From the NCBI GenBank assembly GCA_051294375.1, contig CM119265.1, forward strand, positions 4,791,192 to 4,855,191: a DNA stretch of 64,000 nucleotides, in the 5' to 3' direction. The position numbers and the translations under genes were made by a program. Shown piece by piece: positions 1 through 11,063 of the stretch (position 1 is the stretch's first letter; every line of letters begins with the position of its first letter). The notes beneath the pieces are model-generated. The model ran no database searches and had not been told where the DNA came from. It was given only the letters and a program-made list of their open reading frames with translations. The DNA is from Paraspadella gotoi (taxonomy: Eukaryota > Chaetognatha).

Positions 1-562
1 CAGATAGTGAGTGAGAGAAGGAGAAAACGCGGTGGAAAAAAGAAAGAAACGGTCGAGACCCCCAACTCCAAANNNNNNNNNNGGAAAAAGAAAGAAACGG
101 TCGAGACCCTCAACTCCAAAAATCGGTCGGTCCAATAACAACAGGATTATCAACAACAACAACAACAACTCTCACGTGGAGTCACCTCGCGTTCGTCGAT
201 CTTCTCTCGATCTCGTCGACCCCGAATCCTTCGTCCACGCCCCCTTCAACATCTGACCGGATGTTGAGCCTCGGTTCGACGGGGTAAACAATCGCGTTTG
301 TAAACTCTCGATAAAGCCGGTCGAGAGAGAGAGAGGGAGTGAAAGCGAGAGAGAGAGAGAGCGCGATCGTTTGTTTGTTTTTCTCCTCGTTCGAACCCCA
401 TCGCGGGCAGACGGAGAGAGAGAGAGAGCGAGAGAGAGTCCATTCGCTCTGGTTATTTAGATTCACAATCTCATCCGATTCGGAATTCGTCTTCTTCCTC
501 AACTACTTCGTCATCTTCCACGTCACCTGCCCCCTTCAAACGCCCCCCCCTTTCCTCCCAAA
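1..562 (+). promoter_or_regulatory. 5' flank and probable 5' UTR of the DDR-like gene
   Basis: This stretch lies upstream of the start codon at 563 and has no convincing ORF of its own. It contains a 10-N gap at 73-82 whose two sides repeat the same roughly 38 bases (34-72 and 83-120), so the gap probably separates overlapping contig ends. A (CAA)n run lies near 150-168 and GA-rich tracts lie at about 321-361 and 411-437. The sequence just before the ATG is pyrimidine- and C-rich and ends CCCAAA, which gives a CAAAATGG start context. No TATA box was identified. Where transcription starts cannot be decided from the sequence. Confidence 0.45.
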
Positions 563-1049
563 ATGGACGTCTTCGTCAAGAGAATAAGACTGGACCGGCG
601 TCGCGGCGCCATCGAAACTAGCGCCCCCTCGATTTCGACGCCGTGCGACGCGTCACCAATCCCCCGTCGACAACGCCGCCGACTCCTCGCGGAGACGCCT
701 CCTTCAAGCGCGTCAAACTTTCCGTCGCAGGCGTCGTCGTCGGTCGTAGAGACGGACATCCTCGGGCGAGACGACGGATTTATCCCCGCGTCCGCCAGTT
801 ACATACGGAAACTAACGATGACGTCGTCGTCGCCGTCCTCCTCTTCCGCTTTCCCGGATGTAAACGATCGACTCGTTCGTCGCCTTCCTTCGCGTCACCG
901 ACGCCACGATCCTCCGCGTCAACATCAGCGTCACAAAGGAGCGATTCTCTCGTTCTTGTCCCCGGTCGCCCTCGTTCTCAGCGCCGTCGCCATGTTGGCG
1001 CCGACGACGACGGCGCTGCCGCCGCTGCCCGTCGCCATCGCTCCGGAAG
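563..1049 (+). CDS. Discoidin domain receptor-like, coding exon 1 (leader and signal sequence)
   Basis: This is the first coding exon, giving 162 codons plus one base. The start is chosen for its CAAAATGG context and because the frame stays open, with GC-rich third positions, up to a donor (GAAG|GTAAGG) at 1049/1050. Residues 1-126 are rich in Arg, Ser and Pro and have no domain I recognise. Residues 127-146 form a hydrophobic stretch (AILSFLSPVALVLSAVAMLA) followed by PTTTALP, which looks like a signal peptide with likely cleavage near residue 151. The exon ends in phase 1. Exon 2 at 51487 begins with the two bases that complete a Gly codon, so the joined protein reads ...APEG-QCRVSLGMQ, placing the discoidin domain about 12 residues after the signal, as in known DDRs. 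The 126-residue leader is unusual. An internal Met at residue 86 could be the real start. Assignment to DDR rests on exon 2 and on the phase match. A different gene owning this exon is possible but less likely. Confidence 0.7.
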
Positions 1050-2408
1050 GTAAGGTCGAGTTCGAGGAAGGAAACTTAGTCGAGATAGTCTTGGTTCGTC
1101 GGTACTAATTCCTAAGGNNNNNNNNNNNNNNNNNNNNNNNNNNNNNNNNNNNNNNNNNNNNNNNNNNNNNNNNNNNNNNNNNNNNNNNNNNNNNNNNNNN
1201 NNNNNNNNNNNNNNNNNNNNNNNNNNNNNNNNNNNNNNNNNNNNNNNNNNNNNNNNNNNNNNNNNNNNNNNNNNNNNNNTCTTCAAGTCAGCTCATCTCT
1301 CTTCTCCTCTCTCGATCTCTCCCTCCGTCATCGATCTCTGCTCTCTCTCCTCTCATGTTCGAAGATAATTCAGCCCTTAATTCTCTTACGTAAATAATAA
1401 CACACCGGCAGTAATCAAATTATTACCGAATAAGCAAACAAAAAACACATCGAGGCAAGTTCCGAAGAAATTGAATTTGTGTAATGTCTTGAAATTATCT
1501 TTTATAATTATAATTATTATTGATGTCTTTTAATTTAATTATTATTATTTTTACTACTATTATTAGAATCATTATTAAGTTGTCTGTGATAAAATTTTCG
1601 ATTAAATACGGTAATCCATCTATCTCAAAAAATATCCCAACATAGGTCACGAACAATCACTCTCGGTAATTATTAGGGATTTTGTTATCATTTTTTTCAA
1701 TCTTAAGTCGTTTGGTTTGCAGCTTTTATAGTAGTGGTCAACACGAACATTTAAAAATAGGCTTCACGCTTCTACTACTTATCCGGCATTTTTAATCGTA
1801 TCCACTGGGTATGTGGTTCAACCAAGAAAAAAAGTTTCCAGAAATTAAATTCTTATTTTTTTCTCTATTTCTTTTTTCTTCTGTTCTAAAAAATATTGAA
1901 ACGCAAAGAACGCTTCAGCGTGTTTTATTCTTATTCGACTCTAATTGCCTTGTTTATTTTTTAGTTTGCTCCATTCGACGTACCATTCAAAAAGAAAGAA
2001 AAAAAAGAATCAAGAAAAAATAAAAATAGAACATCAAAGAATTTTTCAGCGTGAAAGGCAATAACACACGCATCCAACACCCCCGCGCACCAAAAAAAAA
2101 ACATTTCCCCGAAAACAGAAATAACCTGAAATGAAAATCGCATAAGAAACACGAAATCGATTTGGAGATTGACTTTCGTCCGTTGGGGGGCAGTCAACGG
2201 GGGGTCGTGATTGATGGAAGGGGATTATGGTTGGAAGGGTGACTAGGGTTAGGGACGGTTGAAAAAAAAAATCGATTTAAATATATCCCCGTTGAAATGT
2301 CTTTGGGGAAAACTCGACGGGGGGAGTGACTGCCTGTTTCAGGAATATTTCCTCACGTCTGAAGTAGATTCTTTCTTTTGTCTCGAGTTTTCTAAATACG
2401 TTCGTGAA
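1050..2408. other. Start of intron 1, no gene seen
   Basis: After an N gap at 1118-1279 the sequence is AT-rich with ATT-type simple sequence near 1500-1570 and pyrimidine runs. No ORF with a start, coding composition or splice context was found on either strand. Confidence 0.5.
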
Positions 2409-2558
2409 TTTAAGTTAAAATGATGTGTAGTTTATCAGGAAGCGACGATGGTTTTGTTATATATTAAGTATTAAATATATATATTTAAGTTAAAATGATG
2501 TGTAGTTTATCAGCGAGCGACGATGGTTTTGTAATATATTAAGTATTAAATATAACCG
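2409..2558. repeat. 75-bp tandem duplication
   Basis: Two adjacent copies begin at 2409 and 2484, each starting TTTAAGTTAAAATGATGTGT and running through a GCGACGATGGTTTTGT segment to TATTAAGTATTAAATAT. They differ by a few substitutions and by the length of the terminal TA run. The copies are direct and head to tail. Confidence 0.85.
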
Positions 2559-2848
2559 ATGAAAACCGAGTTTTTCCCTGCGGGAGGAAGTTTTCTGGCC
2601 CAGATGATTTGAGATTGAGTCTTNNNNNNNNNNNNNNNNNNNNNNNNNNNNNNNNNNNNNNNNNNNNNNNNNNNNNNNNNNNNNNNNNNNNNNNNNNNNN
2701 NNNNNNNNNNNNNNNNNNNNNNNNNNNNNNNNNNNNNNNNNNNNNNNNNNNNNNNNNNNNNNNNNNNNNNNNNNNNNNNNNNNNNNNNNNNNNNNNNNNN
2801 NNNNNNNNNNNNNNNNNNNNNNNNNNNNNNNNNNNNNNNNNNNNNNNN

Positions 2849-3389
2849 AGATAAACATTCGAAAGGAAAAAAAGAGACTTTTCCTCTTCTTTAGACACAA
2901 AAATGTGGAACGTCTCTGATTTCGTGACGTGAATTAAAATTCGGGAAATTTTCTTGATATTTTTTATAAAAAAGTTTTTTTCAAAAAAATTTTGTCTCTT
3001 TTTATTTATTTATATCTTACTTACTTACTTGGTAAACCATTAACAACAAAAAGATGATGAAAACGATGATATATTGCAGTCGCATGATTGTGAACACTAT
3101 ACAATCATACCTAGGCTAGGATGTCGATGATGTATGAAGCTTTCCTTTCCCGCCTTTCCGACGAAGAAGCCCCATGGAATGTTTTACCCTCACCGAGTTT
3201 TGGCGCCGAGATTTAAAATCCATTCCACTGTTTTGACTTTAGGGTCGAGATTGAGGCTGGAAAGAAAAAAAGGGGATAGAGAGATAGAGAGAAAATCTAA
3301 AATTTTTGGGGAAAAAAGATGGAAAAAAAATATTGAACTCGGCGACGAGTTTTCTTGTCTAAATCTTACATAGAGGATTGAAATGGATA
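2849..3389. repeat. Direct repeat, copy 1
   Basis: This block matches 5546-6052 in the same orientation. Shared landmarks in order are CATTCGAAAG, TTTCCTCTTCTTT, a TTTTATTTATTTATAT segment, and CATTCCACTGTTTTGA, followed by GA-rich sequence. The two copies differ at many places, mostly by one- or two-base insertions and deletions, and the copy ends exactly at a 25-N gap (3390-3414). An N gap also lies just before it (2624-2848). The pattern suggests two noisy readings of one locus, though an old duplication is possible. Confidence 0.75.
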
Positions 3390-3589
3390 NNNNNNNNNNN
3401 NNNNNNNNNNNNNNAGAGAAGACTGAACAGACGAGAGACAGGAGGACAAAGATCGATGAGACCGACAAATGGAGCGACAAAAGTCGATGACGTAATGGGT
3501 TAGTGAGACAAAAAGGCGACAATGAAGAAAATGTCTAAGATGTGAGATAAGACGGAGTCGCTTCCTTATCAATCCTTTACATAATAGCC

Positions 3590-4911
3590 GAATTACTCTG
3601 TTAAAATACTATAAGAAAAAAAAATATTTTCGTGGGGAAAACTATAAATTTAGAGAGTTAAACTTAAGAGAAGGGAATGAAAAAAAATAGAAAGAAGAAA
3701 GAAAAGGAGAGAAGAGAAAGCGCATCAAATGAAAAAAATAGTTTTCCATGAAGTGATTTATATCTCGAACGAGAATCTGTTAAAAATAATTTACTATATT
3801 TTTTTTCATATTACTAGGAGTCACGCACCAGCGCAAAAAGGTAATGAAAAGATTGCAAAGATCTTTTTTATAATAGAGACAGAGAGAGGAATGCTCTCAG
3901 TGCCAACTTATCTATTTATATGTAGTTCGCCATCTTCATCTGCTCTTCTCTTCCTCTTCCTCTCTCCTCTTATGTCGTTTGAGCATAAGAGAGCGAGACG
4001 AAAGCAACAAGAGACAGCGCGCACAAAAAAGAAGTCTTTCGCTAATGCGAATAAAAAGTTAAGCATCCGAAAAAATAGAGAAACTCGAAGACACTTAACC
4101 AAAATAAATGGGCGGAAAGAAAGAGGAGAGAGACAGAGGAGAGAAGAGGAGAGAGAGAGAGAGAGAGAGAGAAGAGACGAGAGAGGAGGAGAGAGAGAAG
4201 AGAGAGGAGAGGCTTGTTTACGTACGGAGGGAAGATTAGCTTGTAAGAAACAGAAGGAAGTCGTGACAAATTTCTCTGGGGAAAAAAGGAAGGGAAGGAA
4301 ATTAATTTTTACTATAGTTGTTTGTTCATTTGAATATCTTTGGCCGTAGGAAACAGACACCCTTCTCGAGGAGGAAAATACGACTAGATAGGCAGAAATT
4401 GGAACAACACCCCGTGAACGGCAGGAGAGAGAAAAGAAAGAAAATAAACAGGCCAAGAGCGGGATTCCCAAGGAAAAAAAGAGCAAAGACGGATTAGAAG
4501 AGAAGGGAAATTGTGTAAGTGCGAGCGGGGGAGAGTGAGAAGTAGAGAGAAAGGGAGAAGAGAAGGGAGAGAGAGAGAAGAGAGAGAGAAGAGAGAGAGA
4601 GACGGAGGAGAGAGAAGATGAGAGGGAGGAGCTATGAAGAAGCTCGACACATATATGAGAGTCCGAGCTCGGAGTGAACTACCGGAGTAAATAAAGATCA
4701 AATACGGCTCTATATAGTATTAAATAAGCTATAGGCGCGAGACTAGGAATGAGCAAAGGAATCGAGAGAAGAGGAGGACGAGAGAGGAGAGAGAGAGGGA
4801 GAGAGAGAGAAGAGAGAGGAGAGAGAGAGAGAGAGACTTCAATAACAGATGAATACTGAGAGAAAAGTATTATCAATTTGATTTTTTTATTTATTACAAT
4901 TTGTTTTATAC
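3590..4911. repeat. Left arm of an inverted repeat
   Basis: This arm is the reverse complement of 6053-7495. From 4112 to 4911 it mirrors 6053-6852 without any indel: the summed coordinates stay at 10964 across all checkpoints I compared. From 3590 to 4111 the match to 6878-7495 is still clear but broken by many small indels. The change from perfect to noisy coincides with the 25-N gap at 6853-6877 in the other arm. The arm contains GA-rich tracts at 4149-4210 and 4540-4620. Long open frames in it only reflect GAGA repeats. Confidence 0.9.
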
Positions 4912-5500
4912 TTTCTCTCTCCCTCCCTCTTTCTCTCGCTTCCTTTCTCATTCCGGTTCTCGCGCCTAATAGCCTATTTAATACATTATATAAGCCTCTA
5001 CTTAGGATCTTTATTANNNNNNNNNNNNNNNNNNNNNNNNNNNNNNNNNNNNNNNNNNNNNNNNNNNNNNNNNNNNNNNNNNNNNNNNNNNNNNNNNNNN
5101 NNNNNNNNNNNNNNNNNNNNNNNNNNNNNNNNNNNNNNNNNNNNNNNNNNNNNNNNNNNNNNNNNNNNNNNNNNNNNNNNNNNNNNNNNNNNNNNNNNNN
5201 NNNNNNNNNNNNNNNNNNNNNNNNNNNNNNNNNNNNNNNNNNNNNNNNNNNNNNNNNNNNNNNNNNNNNNNNNNNNNNNNNNNNNNTTCTTTCCTCTCTC
5301 GTGGCCAAAGTTTCACGGGCGTTGGTTTTTCCAATTTCCTGCCTAATCTGTCTTTTATCCTCCCTCGAGAAGGTTTGTTTCCTCGGCCAAAGTATAAAAT
5401 GAAAAAACTTATAGGAAAAATATAATTTCTTCCTTCTCCTTTTTCCCCGCAGAGAAATTTGTGAACTTTGCCTTCTGTTTCTTCAGAGAGAGAAGAGAGT
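4912..5500. repeat. Partial third copy of the inverted-repeat sequence
   Basis: The sequence after the left arm turns back: 4915-5016 matches about 6165-6290, and 5287-5500 matches about 6520-6760, both in the right-arm orientation. An N gap at 5017-5286 lies between. This copy is indel-rich compared with the mirror-perfect arms. It sits directly at the fold point, as expected of a chimeric or hairpin read, but also of a foldback element. Confidence 0.75.
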
Positions 5501-5545
5501 GAGAGCGAATAGTCTAACCCACAGAATTCGATGATTCAGGAAGTA

Positions 5546-6052
5546 ACCATTCGAAAGTAAAAAAAGAACTTTCCTCTTCTTTGACACACAATGTCGCGAA
5601 CGTCTTCATTTCAGTGACGCAATTAAATATTCGGGAACTTTTCTTACATTTTATAAAAAGTTTTTCAAATGTGTACCTTTTATTTATTTATATACTACCT
5701 CTATATTGATGATAAGCCCATTACAACAAAAGTATGAAACATGAAATATTAATGCCAGTCGCCATCGATTTGTATGAACATCTAATATACAACTCACTAC
5801 CTCGGCTAGGTTATGCGAACGAACTGTATAGCTCCTGTCCGCCTTTCACAAGAACCACTGAAGTTTCTACCTCACCGAGTTCTGGTCGCCGAGATATTTT
5901 AAAATCCATTCCACTGTTTTGACCTTTAGGGTCTGAATAGTGGAAAGAAAAAGATTAGAGAGTAGAGAGAAATCTATTTTTGGGAAAAAGATGGAAAACA
6001 AAATATTGAACTGTGCACCGATCTTCCTTGTCTAATCATACTGAGGATTGAA
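5546..6052. repeat. Direct repeat, copy 2
   Basis: This is the second, shorter copy of 2849-3389, in the same orientation, with frequent single-base deletions. It fills the spacer between the inverted arms and runs directly into the right arm at 6053. Confidence 0.75.
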
Positions 6053-7050
6053 GTATAAAACAAATTGTAATAAATAAAAAAATCAAATTGATAATACTTT
6101 TCTCTCAGTATTCATCTGTTATTGAAGTCTCTCTCTCTCTCTCTCCTCTCTCTTCTCTCTCTCTCCCTCTCTCTCTCCTCTCTCGTCCTCCTCTTCTCTC
6201 GATTCCTTTGCTCATTCCTAGTCTCGCGCCTATAGCTTATTTAATACTATATAGAGCCGTATTTGATCTTTATTTACTCCGGTAGTTCACTCCGAGCTCG
6301 GACTCTCATATATGTGTCGAGCTTCTTCATAGCTCCTCCCTCTCATCTTCTCTCTCCTCCGTCTCTCTCTCTCTTCTCTCTCTCTTCTCTCTCTCTCCCT
6401 TCTCTTCTCCCTTTCTCTCTACTTCTCACTCTCCCCCGCTCGCACTTACACAATTTCCCTTCTCTTCTAATCCGTCTTTGCTCTTTTTTTCCTTGGGAAT
6501 CCCGCTCTTGGCCTGTTTATTTTCTTTCTTTTCTCTCTCCTGCCGTTCACGGGGTGTTGTTCCAATTTCTGCCTATCTAGTCGTATTTTCCTCCTCGAGA
6601 AGGGTGTCTGTTTCCTACGGCCAAAGATATTCAAATGAACAAACAACTATAGTAAAAATTAATTTCCTTCCCTTCCTTTTTTCCCCAGAGAAATTTGTCA
6701 CGACTTCCTTCTGTTTCTTACAAGCTAATCTTCCCTCCGTACGTAAACAAGCCTCTCCTCTCTCTTCTCTCTCTCCTCCTCTCTCGTCTCTTCTCTCTCT
6801 CTCTCTCTCTCTCTCCTCTTCTCTCCTCTGTCTCTCTCCTCTTTCTTTCCGCNNNNNNNNNNNNNNNNNNNNNNNNNCCATTTATTTTGGGTAAGGGTCT
6901 CTCCGAGTTTCTCCCTACATTTTTCTTTCCGGATGGCTTAACTTTTTATTCGCTGTAGCGAAAAGGACTTACTTTTTTGTGTGCGGCGCTGTCTCTGTCT
7001 GTGGCTTTCCGTCTCGCTCTCGTTCTGACCTGGAACCAAGAATCGAGATT

Positions 7051-7095
<45 letters not shown>

Positions 7096-7495
7096 GGCGA
7101 AAGTTACATGATAAATAGATGAAGGGAATGGCAAACTGAGAGCATGTCCTCTCTCTGTCTCTATTATAAAAAACGACTTTGCAAAGGTTTTTCCATTAAC
7201 CATTTTTGTCAGCCTGAGTAGCGTGCACGTTCTCGTAGTAAAAAATGAAAAAAAAAATAGTAACATTTAAGTTTTTAACAGATTCTCGTTCGAGATATAA
7301 ATCACTTCGATGGAAAACCCTTTTTTCTCTTTGGAGCGCTTTTCTCTTCTCTCCTTCTCTTCTTCTTTCTATTTTTTTTTTATTTCCCTCTCCCTTTCTC
7401 TTTGCCGTATTTTAATATCGTCGTAAACTTTTATAGTTTTCTCCCAAACGAAAATATATTTTTTTTTGCTACTAGTATTTAACAAGAGATGAATT
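6053..7495. repeat. Right arm of an inverted repeat
   Basis: The first 800 bases mirror 4112-4911 perfectly. After the 25-N gap (6853-6877) the match to 3590-4111 continues with many small differences and one replaced stretch around 7025-7092 that carries a (GA)n tract absent from the other arm. The outer end lies near AACTATAAA / TTTATAGTT at about 7430-7490. Confidence 0.9.
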
Positions 7496-8412
7496 GAGGC
7501 TCATATGTAAAAGGAATTTGACATAAGAGAAAAGCGAAATCCCGANNNNNNNNNNNNNNNNNNNNNNNNNNNNNNNNNNNNNNNNNNNNNNNNNNNNNNN
7601 NNNNNNNNNNNNNNNNNNNNNNNNNNNNNNNNNNNNNNNNNNNNNNNNNNNNNNNNNNNNNNNNNNNNNNNNNNNNNNNNNNNNNNNNNNNNNNNNNNNN
7701 NNNNNNNNNNNNNNNNNNNNNNNNNNNNNNNNNNNNNNNNNNNNNNNNNNNNNNNNNNNNNNNNNNNNNNNNTCTGTCTGTTCTCCCCAAGTTGGATTCC
7801 TGCCGTCGTCCTCGTCGGCCAGCGCCCGTCCGGTGGAAGAGAATCGATCCATTCATTCCTCTTAGTATCAATTGAGTCGGCGAAGCGATGGGTAATGCTT
7901 TTCAGGGTCCAATCGTAAAAAANNNNNNNNNNNNNNNNNNNNNNNNNNNNNNNNNNNNNNNNNNNNNNNNNNNNNNNNNNNNNNNNNNNNNNNNNNNNNN
8001 NNNNNNNNNNNNNNNNNNNNNNNNNNNNNNNNNNNNNNNNNNNNNNNNNNNNNNNNNNNNNNNNNNNNNNNNNNNNNNNNNNNNNNNNNNNNNNNNNNNN
8101 NNNNNNNAGAGAGAGAGAGAGAGAGAGAGGCAGAGGCAGGCGTCGAACGCTTCCCTGATTCTGATACGCAAGAAATATGAAGAAAAAAAGGATAATTTTT
8201 CACGAGGAAACGATGAATTTTTTCCAGATTTCGTCACAACAATTGTCATCGTTTGAAAATGTGAATGACAGACGCGCACCGTCGATTGCGTTCATTCAAA
8301 ACTCGATATTCGTTCTTTCAATGAATTCCTTCTCTTTTAAAAGATACAACTTTATTCATTTGATGTTTTCTTTAGATCTTTGTTTCGGATTTAGAAATTT
8401 CTTTGTTTTCTT

Positions 8413-8464
<52 letters not shown>

Positions 8465-8988
8465 CACACCCGGAGGCACCAAAAATGGGAAATGATGACG
8501 TCGAATCTTTCCCATCAACGAAAGAAGCGTCAGTTTTACGATTCGACGATCGAAAATGAAAAGAGTTGGAAACTGGAAATTGACTTTTGGGTCTGAAATG
8601 ATATTCTCGTTCGGCGACTTTTTTTTTTCTCTCTCTATCTTTAGTCGAGTGCCAAAGTTGACACCAGATCTAAAGAAAAAACAGGATTAACTAAAAGAAA
8701 ATCATGACGTTATTATTACTCTTTCAAATATTGAAATCCGAGAAGCCACGTCCTCAATCTTTTTAAAAAAAAAACCCATCCGAGTCATGGTGTAATTCTC
8801 ACCCAAATTCACATCCTCTCACCTCGAAATTTCACCTCACCCAGTTTTTTTCGACTCGGTTCCGCCCACCGACGGCTCTCACCTCACTTTCCTTCGCGTT
8901 AACCCCTTACCCACGGAAATCTCCTCCGGCCGAGGAAATAAATATTACGACGATCCTCCTTTTTATAACCGTTCCGTTCGTATTTGAT

Positions 8989-9027
<39 letters not shown>

Positions 9028-9250
9028 TCTCTTCCGTTATTGCAGGGGGAGAAATCGGGAAACGATTTTTCTGTCCTTTCCTGTCTTCGCCTAATTCTTT
9101 CTTTCTTTCATTTATCTTTTCTTTTCTCTGAACTCATTTTCTGCCGTCTCGTTGCTCTTTTGTTTTATTGCATTAGTTTTTCTTTTGCCCGCATTTGCGC
9201 GCGCCGTGTGCGACAGAGAATTGGCGTTGATTTGAAACAAGAGAGAGAGG

Positions 9251-9298
<48 letters not shown>

Positions 9299-10248
9299 GC
9301 GTGCGTGACTTGGAACGAAGGAATATATTACGGGGACAGTTATGGCGAGATGTTTTTTCCCTAACCGGCTCTCATTTTCGAAGGACTCTAGCATAAAAAT
9401 CAGAAATTTAGATTTTCTAGAATCTTTTAATGCGTTTAATGACATCCTGCGATGCGGATAGCATTTCAGAAATTCTGAGTCTCTCCAACGTTGCTGTTAC
9501 TGTTAAGATTTTTAAATTTAGGAGAAAACAGATCGCGACTAAGACAAAGCGGCCTTTTTTTTTNNNNNNNNNNNNNNNNNNNNNNNNNNNNNNNNNNNNN
9601 NNNNNNNNNNNNNNNNNNNNNNNNNNNNNNNNNNNNNNNNNNNNNNNNNNNNNNNNNNNNNNNNNNNNNNNNNNNNNNNNNNNNNNNNNNNNNNNNNNNN
9701 NNNNNNNNNNNNNNNNNNNNNNNNNNNNNNNNNNNNNNNNNNNNNNNNNNNNNNNNNNNNNNNNNNNNNNNNNNNNNNNNNNNNNNNNNNNNNNNNNNNN
9801 NNNNNNNNNNNNNNNNNNNNNNNNNNNNNNNNNNNNNNNNNNNNNNNNNNNNNNNNNNNNNNNNNNNNNNNNNNNNNNNNNNNNNNNNNNNNNNNNNNNN
9901 NNNNNNNNNNNNNNNNNNNNNNNNNNNNNNNNNNNNNNNNNNNNNNNNNNNNNNNNNNNNNNNNNNNNNNNNNNNNNNNNNNNNNNNNNNNNNNNNNNNN
10001 NNNNNNNNNNNNNNNNNNNNNNNNNNNNNNNNNNNNNNNNNNNNNNNNNNNNNNATTTTAAAAATGAAAGTAAAAAAAATTAAATAAAATAGAAATTATT
10101 CCTTTTCACTCTAAATGCCGTGAGAGTTCCGTGAAAAAAAGAAAAATTAAAAAAAAAACGACCAAAATGTTTCGTTTCGGATAGAAGGAAGAAAAACGTA
10201 AATGTCATTCGAGAGTTTTAGCGTACTATATGTAATATTCGGGTAGAG

Positions 10249-10294
<46 letters not shown>

Positions 10295-10690
10295 TCTCTT
10301 TCTTCTCTCTCTCTCTCCCCACCAGGGTCGTGAAAAGGTGAGTCGGGTTGAAGCTGCTCCCTTTCAAAGAATCTCAGAAAGGTTGGTGCCAACCTTTAAC
10401 GGAAATATTTCTTAACCGAATTACAGACTCTCGTGCTCACTCGCTAGCTCGCTCGCTCGCGATCTTTCGTCTCGCAGATACCGAGAGAATTTTTTTGAGA
10501 GTAGAGTGTCCGTTGTAGAGAGGACATTTTGAATACTGTGTACACTGTCCACTTGACGAAGTCATACAGTTTGTTCACTTATATCTAATCAAGATATTTT
10601 TTTTTAAATTTTCTAATCTTGTAAATTGCAATATGTACGTTCATTTTAAATTAATACCGGGTTCTATATACATCACATCCGATTCCGGTT
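7496..10690. other. Intron stretch with gaps and microsatellites, no gene seen
   Basis: N gaps occupy 7546-7772, 7923-8107 and 9564-10054. The rest is AT-rich with (TC)n at 8417-8462, (GTC)13 at 8989-9027, (GA)n at 9241-9294 and (TC)n at 10252-10317. No supported coding region was found. The open frames here cross gaps or simple repeats. Confidence 0.5.
8989..9027. repeat. (GTC)13 microsatellite
   Basis: Thirteen uninterrupted GTC units on the + strand, flanked by AT-rich intron. Similar GTC/GAC tracts recur across the window. Confidence 0.95.
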
Positions 10691-10939
10691 CTAACGTGGC
10701 CTCTTCCGGCCGAACGGCTCCATTTCCGGCTCGTAACGTCCGCTTCGCCGTCGCGCGCGGCCACTTCGTTCCGCTTCAATTGAGCGTCGACGATGGACGT
10801 TAGATGGATGACGCGAACCGACGTCTTTTGTTCGAAATTCGATTTTGGGAACTTCGCTTGCGTCGTCGTAGATGAGGTCGAAGATTGGGGGGGAGTGGCT
10901 GATATGGTGTGTTAGAGTGAAGGAATAAGTTAAGAACAA
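10691..10939 (-). CDS. Candidate minus-strand coding exon, unknown product
   Basis: I do not recognise this ORF. On the minus strand it has a GC- and CpG-rich core (about 10690-10890) that stands out from AT-rich surroundings. It reads IFDLIYDDASEVPKIEF, then an Arg-rich tail ending PFGRKRPR and a TAG at 10691-10693. No ATG starts it. A plausible acceptor (CATATCAG, preceded by CTAAC) would make it a terminal exon starting near 10900. Codon choice looks coding, but the region lies beside the duplicated mosaic and no polyadenylation signal was seen close by. It could equally be a CpG-rich regulatory island. Confidence 0.22.
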   Translation of the reverse strand: MFLTYSFTLTHHISHSPPIFDLIYDDASEVPKIEFRTKDVGSRHPSNVHRRRSIEAERSGRARRRSGRYEPEMEPFGRKRPR

Positions 10940-10990
10940 AGGTTATGGGTTAAGAGTAGAACAAAGTGGCGCAAAATTACTTCATGCTCG

Positions 10991-11012
10991 TGACAAGACA
11001 TTCATCAACAGC

Positions 11013-11063
<51 letters not shown>

